Position numbers and translations under genes: made by a program
Part shown: in pieces, positions 5,335 through 14,169 of the stretch
Numbering within the stretch: position 1 is the first letter of the stretch
How the letters are laid out: every line of letters begins with the position of its first letter
Assembly: GCA_046593925.1 (NCBI GenBank)
Contig: JBKJQN010000083.1
Coordinates: 1-34,945, forward strand
Source: JAYVYM01 sp046593925
GTDB lineage: Bacteria > Actinomycetota > Actinomycetes > Mycobacteriales > SCTD01
Direction: 5' to 3'
DNA length: 34,945 bases
Notes under the pieces: generated by a model
What the model was told of the DNA's origin: nothing
Database searches by the model: none
What the model saw: only the letters and a program-made list of their open reading frames with translations

Positions 5335-7836
5335 TCAGCGCGCGCCATCGGCGTCGACGACGACCTGCGCCCAGCTCCGGAGCAGGTCCTCGGCGGCTGC
5401 GGCGGTCGGCGCCTCCGCCCACAGGTGCGTGACGGCCTCGGACGGGTCGGGCAGCACCAGCGCCCACCTGCCGTCGGCCTCGACCACCCGTACGCCGTCG
5501 GTGGTGTCGACCTCGCGGGCCCCGGCGGCCGCCAGCACCTTCCGCATCACCATCCCCTTGCGGGCCCATCGGGTCGGCACGCTCTGGCGTACGACATGCG
5601 CGAGCGGGATGCGGGCGTCGATCTGAGACAGCGTCAGGCGGGTGCGGGCGACCAGGCCGAGCAGCCGGACGAATGCCGCCAGGCCGTCGACGGCGGGCGA
5701 GAGCTCCGGGACGACGAACCCGCCACGCCCGTCGCCGGCGAACACGACGCCGCTGGCGGCGACCCGCGACAGCTCGTCGGGCAGGGTGGAGGTCCAGGTG
5801 ACGTGGCAGCCGTGGAAGGACGTGACCTGCTCGGCGATCCGCGTGGTGGTCACCGGCAGCGCGAAGCGCCCCGACCTGTTCTCGGCGGCCACCAGGTCGA
5901 GCACGACCAGCAGGGCGCGGTCGTCATGGACGATCTGCCCGCGCTCGTCGACCAGGGCGATCCGCTCCCCCACGTGGTCGAAGCGCACCCCGAAGGCCGC
6001 CCGGGAGCTGGACACCAGCCCACCGAGCCGCTGCAGCGCGGCCGCGTGCTCCTCGGCAGTCTGGGTCGTCGCCCGCTCGTCCAGCCGGTTCGACACCGTC
6101 AGGACATCCACGCCGAGCCGGCCCAGCAGCGCGGGCAGGACGAGCGCGGCCGCGCCGCCGGCGGTGTCGAGCACCACCTTGAGGCCTGCTTCGGCCACGC
6201 CTCGAACGTCGACCGCCGCCACCAACTCCTGGGTGTAGTTCTCGATCGCCCGGGATGGGAAGCTCAGCTCGGCGATCTCCCCAGGGAACGCCCGCCGGAA
6301 CTCCTGTCGGCTGAACACGCGTTCGAGCCGGCGCTGAGCCGAGGGCGAGAGGTCGGCGCCGTCGGCGTCGAGGAAGACGATGTCGATGGACTGCGCGTCG
6401 TCGGGCGTGGTCCGCAGGACCACCCCGCCCGCAGCGTCGGTCCGACGGGTCTCGTACCGGGTGACCGGCAGTGGCGACACCTCCAGGTCGCGTACGTCGA
6501 TCGCGCTCGAGGTCAGGGCCGCGATGACGGCTCGCTTGAAGGCGCGCGCCGCCCGGGAGGCGTCGCGCGCGGTCACGACGACGCTGCCCTTCTTCAGGGT
6601 GGTGGCGTACGCCGACGCCAGCCGTACGACGTACTCGGGCGTGACCTCGACGTTGACCAGACCGGAGACGCCGCGCGGGCCGAACAGCGACGCCGTCCCC
6701 CGTGACTCCCAGATGACGCTGGTGTTGACGACGGCGCCCGCCTCGATGGTCTTGAACGGGTAGACCTTGACGCCGCTGGAGAGGTAGGCCTCCTGCTCGA
6801 CGACGCACTCGTCGCCGACGACCGCGCCCTCCTCGATCCGGGCGCCGCGCATCACGTCGGTGTTCTTGCCGATGACGCAGCCGCGCAGCACGACCTGCGG
6901 GCCGATGAACACGTTGTCGTGCACCACGGCGCGCTCCAGGAACGCCCCGCCCTTCACCACGACGTTGTTGCCGAGCACCGTCAGCCCGCGCAGCTCGGCA
7001 CCACCCTCCACCTTGGCGAAGTCGCCGATGTACGCCGGCCCCTCCACGACGGCGTCGGCGTCGACCTCGGCGCCCTCCCCCACCCACACCGACGGCGCGA
7101 CCTCGAAGCCGTCGATCTCGACGTCCACGCGACGGTGCAGGACGTCGGCCTGGGCGCGGATGTAGCTCTCGTGGGTGCCGACGTCCTGCCAGTAGCCGGG
7201 CGCGACGTGGCCGTAGACCGGTGCGCCGATACGCAGCAGCGCAGGGAAGACATCGGTGGCCCAGTCGACGGCCACGCCGCGGGGGACGAAGGAGAAGACC
7301 TCGGGCTCCATCACGTAGATGCCGGTGTTGACGGTGTCGGTGAAGACCTGGCCCCAGGTCGGCTTCTCCAGGAAGCGCTCAACCCGGCCGTCGCTGTCGG
7401 TGACGACGATCCCGAACTCCAGCGGGTCCGGCACGCGGGTCAGGCAGACCGTGACGAGCGCGCCTTTCGCGCGGTGCGCCGCCACGACCGCCCCGAGGTC
7501 GATGTCGGTGAGCGCGTCTCCGCTGATCACCAGGAAGGAGCTGTCGGAAAGCGCCTCCTCGGCGTTCTTCACTGAACCGGCGGTGCCCAGCGGGGTCTCC
7601 TCCGTCGCGTACGACAGGTGCATGCCGAGATCGTCGCCGTCACTGAAATAGGTCCGCACCAGGCTGGCGAGGAACTGCACGGTGACGACGGTCTCGTCGA
7701 AGCCGTGCCGCTTCAGCAGCCGCAGCACGTGTTCCATGACCGGCCGGTTGACGACCGGCAGCAGCACCTTGGGCTGGTTGGCCGTCATCGGGCGCAGCCG
7801 GGTGCCTTCTCCCCCGGCCATCACGACGGCCCGCAC
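5335..7836 (-). CDS. Mannose-1-phosphate guanylyltransferase-like / phosphomannomutase-like fusion
   Basis: An 833-aa three-part protein. Residues 1-235 are a nucleotidyltransferase with GGEGTRLRP (8-16), the PKVLLP lysine motif and VSGDALTDIDL. Residues 250-370 form a left-handed beta-helix of hexapeptide repeats. The remainder is homologous to phosphohexomutases. In that part the usual TASHNP phosphoserine loop reads RTTPDDAQS and the DxDGDR metal motif is replaced by RFDHVGER, so mutase activity is doubtful. The expected reaction is sugar-1-phosphate plus NTP to NDP-sugar (GDP-mannose is most often proposed); the substrate cannot be read from the sequence. The GTG start lies three bases after the pgsA-like stop, so the genes are co-transcribed. 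Confidence 0.88.
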   Translation of the reverse strand: MRAVVMAGGEGTRLRPMTANQPKVLLPVVNRPVMEHVLRLLKRHGFDETVVTVQFLASLVRTYFSDGDDLGMHLSYATEETPLGTAGSVKNAEEALSDSSFLVISGDALTDIDLGAVVAAHRAKGALVTVCLTRVPDPLEFGIVVTDSDGRVERFLEKPTWGQVFTDTVNTGIYVMEPEVFSFVPRGVAVDWATDVFPALLRIGAPVYGHVAPGYWQDVGTHESYIRAQADVLHRRVDVEIDGFEVAPSVWVGEGAEVDADAVVEGPAYIGDFAKVEGGAELRGLTVLGNNVVVKGGAFLERAVVHDNVFIGPQVVLRGCVIGKNTDVMRGARIEEGAVVGDECVVEQEAYLSSGVKVYPFKTIEAGAVVNTSVIWESRGTASLFGPRGVSGLVNVEVTPEYVVRLASAYATTLKKGSVVVTARDASRAARAFKRAVIAALTSSAIDVRDLEVSPLPVTRYETRRTDAAGGVVLRTTPDDAQSIDIVFLDADGADLSPSAQRRLERVFSRQEFRRAFPGEIAELSFPSRAIENYTQELVAAVDVRGVAEAGLKVVLDTAGGAAALVLPALLGRLGVDVLTVSNRLDERATTQTAEEHAAALQRLGGLVSSSRAAFGVRFDHVGERIALVDERGQIVHDDRALLVVLDLVAAENRSGRFALPVTTTRIAEQVTSFHGCHVTWTSTLPDELSRVAASGVVFAGDGRGGFVVPELSPAVDGLAAFVRLLGLVARTRLTLSQIDARIPLAHVVRQSVPTRWARKGMVMRKVLAAAGAREVDTTDGVRVVEADGRWALVLPDPSEAVTHLWAEAPTAAAAEDLLRSWAQVVVDADGAR

Positions 7837-7839
7837 GCC

Positions 7840-8430
7840 TCAGGCCTCCCGCGGCCCGTCGGCGACCAGCTGCCGCACCTGCACGGCGTACGCCACCCCC
7901 GCGACGAGGTAGAGCGCCGTCCCCCACGTCGTGAACGCCCAGCCGATCGGGCGGAACACCGTGCTCAGCACGTCGTCGCGCTCGGGCAGGGCCGCCAGCA
8001 GCATCGGGAAGGCGTACAGCAGGTTGAAGGTCGCCGCTTTGCCGAGGAAGCTCACTGGCAGCGGGCCGTACCCGTGGCGCCGCAGCACCGGCAGGAACCC
8101 GGCAAGGACCAGGTCACGGCCGACCAGGGCGACCGCGAACCCCCACGGCAGGCCGTCGCGCGCGACCAGGGCGACCAGCGTCGCCAGGATGTACAGCCGG
8201 TCGGCGAGTGGGTCGAGCAGCGTCCCCAGCCGGCTGGTCAGGCCGTACCGGCGGGCGATCTTGCCGTCGAAGTAGTCGCTGGCCCCCGCGGCCATCAGCA
8301 GCAGGATGGCCCGGCCGTCCTGCTCGGTGCCCAGTACCCAGTACAGGAACAGCGGCACACCGGCCAGCCGCAGCGCCGACAGCAGGTTGGGCACCGTCAG
8401 TACCCGGTCGCTCGGCGCCTGCGTAGTCAC
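7840..8430 (-). CDS. CDP-alcohol phosphatidyltransferase family protein
   Basis: This 196-aa integral membrane enzyme has the family catalytic motif SDYFDGKIARR followed by GTLLDPLADR, in which the aspartates bind metal and CDP. Four to six membrane segments surround it. The reaction joins a CDP-diacylglycerol-type donor to an alcohol acceptor; phosphatidylglycerophosphate or cardiolipin synthesis is likely, but the acceptor is not readable. The GTG start is preceded by TAGGGT and exactly six bases, which fits a leaderless transcript and explains the absence of a correctly spaced ribosome site. It is the first gene of the minus-strand operon running to gcvH. Confidence 0.88.
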   Translation of the reverse strand: MTTQAPSDRVLTVPNLLSALRLAGVPLFLYWVLGTEQDGRAILLLMAAGASDYFDGKIARRYGLTSRLGTLLDPLADRLYILATLVALVARDGLPWGFAVALVGRDLVLAGFLPVLRRHGYGPLPVSFLGKAATFNLLYAFPMLLAALPERDDVLSTVFRPIGWAFTTWGTALYLVAGVAYAVQVRQLVADGPREA

Positions 8431-8436
8431 CTCCGG

Positions 8437-8442
8437 ACCCTA
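8437..8442 (-). promoter_or_regulatory. -10 element for a leaderless pgsA-like transcript
   Basis: TAGGGT (8442-8437) ends six bases before the GTG start codon at 8430. The 62-bp gap to the divergent AI-2E gene holds nothing else that I recognise. Confidence 0.6.
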
Positions 8443-8492
8443 ACGGCGAGCGGCTGGCGTTCGAGCGCGCCGCGGCCGGGCACACCCGGGGC

Positions 8493-9731
8493 ATGATGCC
8501 CAGCCCTGCCCTGCCCGAGGGCCACACCGGTGAGCCGGTGGACGCGCTGCCCACCACCGTGACGTCCGCTGTGAGCCCGGCCGTCCGAGTCGCCTCGGAC
8601 TGGACGTGGCGGCTGCTGGTGATCGCGCTCGGGCTGTACGGCATCGTGCGGCTGCTCGCGGGCTTCGCCGACATCCTCGTCCCGATCCTGGTGTCGCTGC
8701 TGCTCGCGGCACTGCTGCACCCGCTGGTCGGGCTGATCGCCAGGGGCCCGGTGCCCCGGTCGCTGGCGGCGCTGGCCTGCGTGATCCTCACCCTGCTAAT
8801 GATCATCTCGTTGTTCGCGCTGGTCGGGCAGCAGACCGCCAAGGGCTTCGGCGACCTGCGCACCCAGGCGGTCGCCGGGGCCAGCGACCTGCAGCAGCGT
8901 CTCGCCGACAGCCCGCTGCACCTGTCCTCGACGGCCCTGTCGGACGCCGTGCGAAAGGCCGAGGCCACCGCGTCGAGCAACCGCGGGGCGCTGCTGAGCG
9001 GCGCGCTCGGCGTGGCCTCCACCGCGACGAAGATCGCCGAGGGCCTGTTCATTGCCCTGTTCTCGACATTTTTCTTCCTGTCCTCGGGGCACCGGATCTG
9101 GGCCTGGCTGCTGCGGCTGCTGCCTGCCGGCGCGCGCGAACCGCTGGACGAGGCCGGCCGCTCGGGGTGGGTCACGCTGAGCTACTACGTACGGGCGACG
9201 CTGGTCGTCGCGGTCGTCGACGGGCTGGGCGTCGGTATCGGCGCAGCGCTGCTCGGTGTGCCGCTGGCGGTGCCGCTGGGTGTGGTGGTGTTCCTGGGCG
9301 CGTTCATCCCCGTGGTGGGCGCCCTGCTGTCCGGCATCCTCGCGGTACTTGTCGCGCTCGTCGCGCAGGGGCCGTTCGTGGCGCTGCTGATGCTCGGTGT
9401 GGTGCTACTCGTACAGCAGGTGGAGGCGCACGGGTTGCAGCCGTTCCTGCTCGGCCGCGCCGTCGCCGTCCACCCGCTCGCCGTGATCTTGTCGATCGCC
9501 ACGGGGGCCGCTGTCGCGGGCATCGCCGGGGCGCTGTTCGCGGTGCCGCTGGTCGCGGTCGGCAACACCATGATCACCTCGGTGGCCGGGCGCGGCCGCG
9601 ACCCCGGCGAGCTGCTCGCCGGGGAGCACGCCCCGCTGTCGCCGAGCCGGCCGCCAGCGACCGACCCGGACGACCCGGACGACACTCACCAGGCGCAGCA
9701 GGACCACGCACCGGAGCGCTCGGCGGTGTGA
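8493..9731 (+). CDS. AI-2E family transporter
   Basis: A 412-aa polytopic membrane protein of the AI-2E/PerM family. Two or three N-terminal hydrophobic segments (about 38-105) are followed by a soluble helical part (about 110-170). A further set of membrane segments carries IPVVGALLSGILAVLVAL and VQQVEAHGLQPFLLGRAV, the conserved C-terminal family region. Members export small molecules or act as Na+/H+ antiporters; the substrate here is unknown. The acidic, proline-rich tail (DPDDPDD) is likely cytosolic. The start is one of two adjacent ATGs with only a weak ribosome site. It is divergent from the phospholipid operon. Confidence 0.9.
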   Translation: MMPSPALPEGHTGEPVDALPTTVTSAVSPAVRVASDWTWRLLVIALGLYGIVRLLAGFADILVPILVSLLLAALLHPLVGLIARGPVPRSLAALACVILTLLMIISLFALVGQQTAKGFGDLRTQAVAGASDLQQRLADSPLHLSSTALSDAVRKAEATASSNRGALLSGALGVASTATKIAEGLFIALFSTFFFLSSGHRIWAWLLRLLPAGAREPLDEAGRSGWVTLSYYVRATLVVAVVDGLGVGIGAALLGVPLAVPLGVVVFLGAFIPVVGALLSGILAVLVALVAQGPFVALLMLGVVLLVQQVEAHGLQPFLLGRAVAVHPLAVILSIATGAAVAGIAGALFAVPLVAVGNTMITSVAGRGRDPGELLAGEHAPLSPSRPPATDPDDPDDTHQAQQDHAPERSAV

Positions 9732-9809
9732 CTGGCTGCTGGCGCGCGGCTCGGCTTCGCGCGGGTTCCCGCCAACGACCTGCTCGGCTGGCGGTCAAGG
9801 AGGCGCAAC

Positions 9810-9878
9810 GTGACGATCACGCTGTCCGGCAGTGACCTGGTGCAGCGACTGCAAGCGGGCCAGGTAGTTCATCGGTGA
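9810..9878 (+). CDS. 22-residue open frame with a very strong ribosome site
   Basis: GTG at 9810 is preceded by AAGGAGG (9797-9803) with six bases between, one of the best ribosome sites in the window. The frame encodes 22 residues (MTITLSGSDLVQRLQAGQVV then HR) and stops. It may be a small peptide or, more likely given the fossil just downstream, the surviving start of a disrupted gene. I do not recognise the peptide. Confidence 0.3.
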   Translation: MTITLSGSDLVQRLQAGQVVHR

Positions 9879-9941
9879 GCAGCGGGTGCACGACGTCGTC
9901 GTGGACGGGCGCGCAGGCCCAGCCGGGCCTGCGGAGCACCC

Positions 9942-10010
9942 GCCAGGAACGCCTTCGACGACCTGACCGTCGTCGGCTCCGGACCAGCCGGGCTCACCGC
10001 GGCTGAGGCG
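9942..10010 (+). pseudogene. Rossmann/FAD-binding fossil
   Basis: In one frame the sequence reads NAFDDLTVVGSGPAGLTAAE, the GxGxxG dinucleotide-binding motif of FAD/NAD-dependent oxidoreductases. It has no start codon, no downstream domain, and a stop 70 bases upstream. The surrounding 9732-9940 has no convincing gene apart from the 22-residue frame. Confidence 0.6.
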
Positions 10011-10020
10011 TGCCCGCGTC

Positions 10021-10731
10021 TCAGCCGCCTGCGTCGATGCTGATCTCGTCCATGGTGCCGACCCAGTAGTCGCAGGTGATCGTGGTGCCGTCACAGTGCG
10101 GCTTGCCGGCGATCGACAGCGGCACGGTGTTGGAGATCAGCCCGGTCGGACCGGTCGCCCGGCGGACCTTCGTACCGTCGATGGTCATCGTGACGGCGGT
10201 GCCGACCCGCTCACAGCGGATGGTGTGCGGCGCCCCGTCGTTCAGGGCGACTCTGGAGTTGACGCTGCGGCTGCCATCCGCGCCGCGGAACAGGCAGGAG
10301 ACAATGCCTTTGGGCATCTGCATCTTGAAGTACCCGCCCTTCGCCCCCGCCTGGCCTTTTTGGATCATGTTCCCGAAGGCGCTGCGGGTCGTGAAGCTCA
10401 CCGAGACAGCCCAGTTGCCTGCCTGCGGGCTGAGCGCGGGCGCGTCCGGGACGGTGACGATGTGCTGCGGCCGGAAGATGCCCGAGTTGGGCTACACGAA
10501 CGGGAAGCGGAAAGCCGTACCGGTCAGCACGACATCGCTGCCCACCTGCCCGTCGTGACCACCGACCGAGTCCGTCATCGTCGCGGCTCCGGTGGCGGTA
10601 CGGAGGTCATTCAGCTGCCAGCTCGCCACCGGCATGGTCGACGCCGCCTGGGTAGGCGCCGCCCCCCATGCGACCCCGGAGCCCAGGACCATTCCTGCAG
10701 CCAGGACCGCTGGACCCACCCGTCGCGCCAC
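10021..10731 (-). pseudogene. Secreted LamG/concanavalin-like protein interrupted by an in-frame TAG
   Basis: From a GTG at 10731 (AGGGG eight bases upstream, TACTCT as a possible -10 at 10765-10760) the frame encodes a signal peptide (RRVGPAVLAAGMVLGSGVAW, likely cut after TQA). It continues with ASWQLNDLRTATGAATMTDS and stops at TAG, codon 80 (10494-10492). The same frame then continues without interruption to 10021 with PNSGIFRPQHIVTVPDAP, FGNMIQKGQAG, LNDGAPHTIRCERV and TCDYWVGTMDEISID. That is a LamG jelly-roll with the paired cysteines usual in actinobacterial secreted versions. One nonsense substitution is enough to explain the break, so it is a recent pseudogene or a sequencing error. 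Confidence 0.85.
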
Positions 10732-10929
10732 GTCAGTGTCCCCTCGTCCGCGTCTACGCAGAGTAATCGGGCTGAGCGGGTGTCGTCCCCGTTTCCAGCT
10801 CGCTGTCCCGGGTGAGGGTTGCCGGGCCTGCCACCGCAGAGGACGCTGCGCAGACCGACCGGGTGTGACTTGCCTCACCGTGCCCGGTGGCCCGCGCAGG
10901 GAGCGCGGTTCCGCTGACCCGGGAGACCC

Positions 10930-12087
10930 ATGAACACCACCGCGATTGACACCGTCCTGCAGCAAGGCGTCGCGAGCGGCGCGGTACCCAACGTCGTGGC
11001 CCTCGCCGCCGACCGCAACGGCCTGATCTACCAGGGCGCCGCGGGCAGCCGGGTAGCCGGCGGCGACGAGCCTGTCGGCCCTGACACCCGGTACCGGATC
11101 ATGTCGATGACCAAGATGATCGCCACCGCGGCAGCGCTCCAGCAGGTGGAGCGCGGGGCCTTGGACCTCGATGCGCCCGTCGAGAAGTACTGCCCCGAGT
11201 TCGGGGCGCTGCAGGTCCTCGACGGCTTCGATGGTGACACCCCGCGACTGCGCGCACCGGCGTCGCAGGCCACCGTGAAGCAGCTCGTGACGCACACCGC
11301 GGGCCTGGGCTACTGGTTCTGGAACGCCGACCTGGTGCGCTGGGAGGCGGCGACCGGCACCCCCAACGTGCTGTCCGGCTCCAACGTCGTCTTCACCGCA
11401 CCACTGGTCGCCGACCCCGGCACCGCCTTCACGTACGGCATCAACACCGACTGGCTCGGCAAGGTGATCGAGGCGGCGAGTGGCATGACGCTCGACGTCG
11501 CCGTCAAGGACGGCATCACCGGGCCGCTCGGCATGAACGAGACGTCGTTCGCGCCCAGCGACGACCAGCGCGAGGGCCTGGTGCCGGTGCACCTCAAGGG
11601 TGCCGACGGCAGCTGGGCGGCCAGCGAGATCGAGCTGGCGCTGAAGCCGGAGTATTACGCCGGCGGCCACGGGCTGCACTCCACCCCGCGCGACTACCTG
11701 CTTTTCCAGCGCGCGCTGCTCGGCGGCGGCACGGTCGACGGCACCCGCATCCTGCAGGAGTCCACCGTCAAGGCCGCCTTCACCAACCAGATCGGTGACC
11801 TGGACTTCCCGGCCTCGATCGAGACGGCCGATCCGGCCTCGACGGCATCGTTCAACGCCGGCCCGGGCTACAAGTGGGGCTACGGCCTGCTGCTCAACAC
11901 CCAGGACGTCCCGGGCATGCGACGGGCGGGTAGCGGCGCATGGGCGGGTCTGCTCAACACGCACTTCTGGGTCGACCCGACCTCGGGTGTCACCGGCGCG
12001 ATCTACACCCAGTTCCTGCCGTTCGTCACTCCCGAGGCCTACCAGGTCTACGTGGACTTCGAGAAGGCGCTGTACGCCGCGCTCTGA
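10930..12087 (+). CDS. Serine hydrolase, beta-lactamase/class C family (family VIII esterase-like)
   Basis: The 385-aa protein has the SxxK catalytic motif SMTK with Ser59 and Lys62, the second-shell Tyr motif YGIN (PGTAFTYGINTDWLG), HTAGLGYWFWN after the nucleophile helix, and GGHGLHSTPRDYLLF. These are typical of class C beta-lactamase-fold esterases/EstB-like hydrolases. No signal peptide is visible, so it is probably cytosolic. The ATG has GGGAG four bases upstream. Substrate is unknown; esters or amides are likely. Divergent from the broken LamG gene across about 200 bp in which I recognise only weak promoter-like sequence. Confidence 0.9.
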   Translation: MNTTAIDTVLQQGVASGAVPNVVALAADRNGLIYQGAAGSRVAGGDEPVGPDTRYRIMSMTKMIATAAALQQVERGALDLDAPVEKYCPEFGALQVLDGFDGDTPRLRAPASQATVKQLVTHTAGLGYWFWNADLVRWEAATGTPNVLSGSNVVFTAPLVADPGTAFTYGINTDWLGKVIEAASGMTLDVAVKDGITGPLGMNETSFAPSDDQREGLVPVHLKGADGSWAASEIELALKPEYYAGGHGLHSTPRDYLLFQRALLGGGTVDGTRILQESTVKAAFTNQIGDLDFPASIETADPASTASFNAGPGYKWGYGLLLNTQDVPGMRRAGSGAWAGLLNTHFWVDPTSGVTGAIYTQFLPFVTPEAYQVYVDFEKALYAAL

Positions 12088-12164
12088 CCGCGTACGACGT
12101 GGGCCCAGGCTCCGTGTCGGACGTGCGCAGCCGGCTGCGCACTCGTTCACGAGGAGCGCACGGG

Positions 12165-12344
12165 TGGCGCACGTTCGCCGGCATCGACCGCGTCCACGAC
12201 AGTCGGCGGGCCCGCCGCGACCTCGGCTGGACGCCGCGCCACGACTTCGGCACGGCCCGGGAGCGCCTCGTTAGCGGGGCCGACCCCCGCAGCGCCCTGG
12301 CGGTCTCCGTCGGCGGGAAGGGCCACCACCGCGGGCGGTACGGC
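12165..12344 (+). pseudogene. C-terminal fossil of an NAD-dependent epimerase/dehydratase
   Basis: The frame reads GIDRVHDSRRARRDLGWTPR followed by HDFGTARERL, GADPRSALA and VGGKGHH. This resembles the extreme C-terminus of actinobacterial NAD-dependent epimerases (short-chain extended family), as I recall it. There is no N-terminal Rossmann domain and no start; upstream in this frame is the serine hydrolase read out of frame. It is a remnant of about 60 codons left between two convergent intact genes. Confidence 0.7.
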
Positions 12345-13205
12345 TCAGCTCGTGACGTCCTTGGTACGCAGCCGGGACCAGGCCAGCGACAGGAAGACCG
12401 CGGCGTACGCCAGGTGCAACGCCGACCAGCGCAGCAGCGAGCCGGTGTCGACGTGGCCGCGCAGCAGCTCACCGAAGCCCAGCCAGTTGTGCGTGAGCAG
12501 GTACGGGTGGATGGCTTTGAGCTGCGGTACGGCGTCGAGCAGCGCCGAGAACACCGCGAGCGCGATCGTCGTGGCCATCGCGCCGATCGCGTTCTCCGTC
12601 AGCGTCGAGACGAACACCCCGCCGGCTGCCAGGCCGAACAGCGCGACCACGACGTACGCCGCCACCCCGAGGGCCCGCAGCAGGCCGTCGGCGAGTGACA
12701 CGACGTCGCCGGAGAGCAGCGTGACGTCGCCCAGGCCGAACAGCACCGCCCCGGTGACCAGCCCGATCCCGGCGACCGTGAGCACCGCGAGGGCGGTGAA
12801 GGTGAGCACCCCCAGGGTCTTGCTGGCGAGCAGCCGGCCGCGGGTGACCGGGACGGCCAGCAGGTAGCGCAGCGTGCCGCTGCCGGCCTCCCCGGCGATG
12901 CTGTCGCCGGCCACGACGCCGACGACCAGCGGCAGGAAGAACGGCAGGCACACGGTGAGGGCGGTGAAGACCAGGAACAGCCCATTTCCGGCGACCTGGC
13001 CGAGGAACTGCGGCCCGTCGCCGGCGGCCGGCGTGCTGACCTTCACGGCCACGCCGATGATCATCGGTACCAGGCCGAGCACGACCAGCAGCGCGAGGTT
13101 GCGGCGCCTGCGAAGCACCAGCTGCACCTCGCTGCGGTAGAGCCGCCCGAAGGCGCCAGGCTGCCGGACCGGTACCCGCTCGAGCAGTGCCTCAGCGGAG
13201 GACAT
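12345..13205 (-). CDS. ABC transporter permease (ABC-2 type)
   Basis: A 286-aa membrane protein with about six hydrophobic segments. It shows the ABC-2 pattern GDSIAGEAGSGTLRYLLAVP followed by VTRGRLLASKTLGV, typical of the cytoplasmic coupling region after the second membrane segment. The ATG at 13205 overlaps the ATPase gene by 14 bases and has GGAGGG five bases upstream. It forms the transmembrane half of an exporter with the adjacent ATPase; the substrate is unknown. Confidence 0.9.
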   Translation of the reverse strand: MSSAEALLERVPVRQPGAFGRLYRSEVQLVLRRRRNLALLVVLGLVPMIIGVAVKVSTPAAGDGPQFLGQVAGNGLFLVFTALTVCLPFFLPLVVGVVAGDSIAGEAGSGTLRYLLAVPVTRGRLLASKTLGVLTFTALAVLTVAGIGLVTGAVLFGLGDVTLLSGDVVSLADGLLRALGVAAYVVVALFGLAAGGVFVSTLTENAIGAMATTIALAVFSALLDAVPQLKAIHPYLLTHNWLGFGELLRGHVDTGSLLRWSALHLAYAAVFLSLAWSRLRTKDVTS

Positions 13206-14169
13206 CAAAGCCCTCCCCGGTCAGCGACACGAACAGCTCCTCCAGGTCGGGGCGGCCGACGCAGAGGCCGCGCAACCGGGCGCCGGAGGCGACAACCGCG
13301 GCGGCGACCCGCTCGACCGGCACGTCACCGAGCCGCGCCGAGACGCCGTCGGCGGTCTGCGTCAGGTCCGCGAGCCCCAGGTCACTGAGCGCGCGGTGCG
13401 CGGGTTCCTGGTCGGGGGTGGACACGTCGACCCTGGCGACGCCGTCGGAGAGCACCTGCGCGAGCGTCCCCTGCCTCAGCAGGACGCCGCCGGCCATGAT
13501 CCCGACGTGTGTGGCGATCTGCTCCACCTCCGCCAGCAGGTGGCTGGAGACCAGCACCGTGGTGCCCTCCGAGGCGAGCTCGCGAACCAGGTGGCGCACC
13601 TCGCGGGTCCCCTGCGGGTCCAGGCCGTTGGTCGGCTCGTCGAGCACGAGCAGCTCCCGCGGCTGCAGCAGCGCGGCCGCGAGGCCGAGGCGCTGCTTCA
13701 TGCCCAGCGAGTAGTTGCGGTAGCGCTTGGTCGCCGCGGCGGTCAGCCCGACCCTGGCCAGCGCCTCGCTGATCCGGGCCCGGCCGGTGCGTGGGTCGGC
13801 CGTCGCGTCGCTGGCGTCCAGGCGGCGCAGGTTGTCGCGCCCGGACAGGTACGGGTGGAACGCCGGCCCCTCGATGAGCGCGCCTACGCGCGGCAGCACC
13901 TGCGCGAGCGCAGCCGGCATCTCGCGCCCCAGCACCTCGATCTCGCCGGCGTCGGCTGCGAGCAGCCCGAGCAGCATCCGGATGGTCGTGGTCTTTCCCG
14001 AGCCGTTCGGGCCGAGGAAGCCGTAGACGGCTCCGCGGGGAACCTCGAGTGCGACGTCGGAGACGGCGACCTGGTTGCCGAACCGGCGGGTCAGCCCGCT
14101 GGTGCGGACGGCGGGCGAGGCAGCAGCGCCGGTGGTCATGACTGCCGGCGCGGCGACGGAGGTCGTCAC
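13192..14169 (-). CDS. ABC transporter ATP-binding protein
   Basis: The 325-aa ATPase shows Walker A GPNGSGKTTT, the Q-loop region GALIEGPAFHPYLSGRDNL, the signature YSLGMKQRLGLAAAL (variant of LSGGQ), Walker B ELLVLDEPTNGLDP and the switch histidine in VLVSSHLLAE. The C-terminal extension is the DUF4162-like tail of ABC-2 exporters. The GTG start overlaps the LolA-like stop by four bases (14166-14169), so translation is coupled. It probably powers export or extraction of an envelope component together with the LolA-fold protein. Confidence 0.93.
   Translation of the reverse strand: MTTSVAAPAVMTTGAAASPAVRTSGLTRRFGNQVAVSDVALEVPRGAVYGFLGPNGSGKTTTIRMLLGLLAADAGEIEVLGREMPAALAQVLPRVGALIEGPAFHPYLSGRDNLRRLDASDATADPRTGRARISEALARVGLTAAATKRYRNYSLGMKQRLGLAAALLQPRELLVLDEPTNGLDPQGTREVRHLVRELASEGTTVLVSSHLLAEVEQIATHVGIMAGGVLLRQGTLAQVLSDGVARVDVSTPDQEPAHRALSDLGLADLTQTADGVSARLGDVPVERVAAAVVASGARLRGLCVGRPDLEELFVSLTGEGFDVLR

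Noticed and set aside
5281..6705. 474-codon plus-strand frame opposite the manC-like gene
   Set aside because: Low-complexity Arg/Gly/Asp composition, antisense to a gene with clear motifs.
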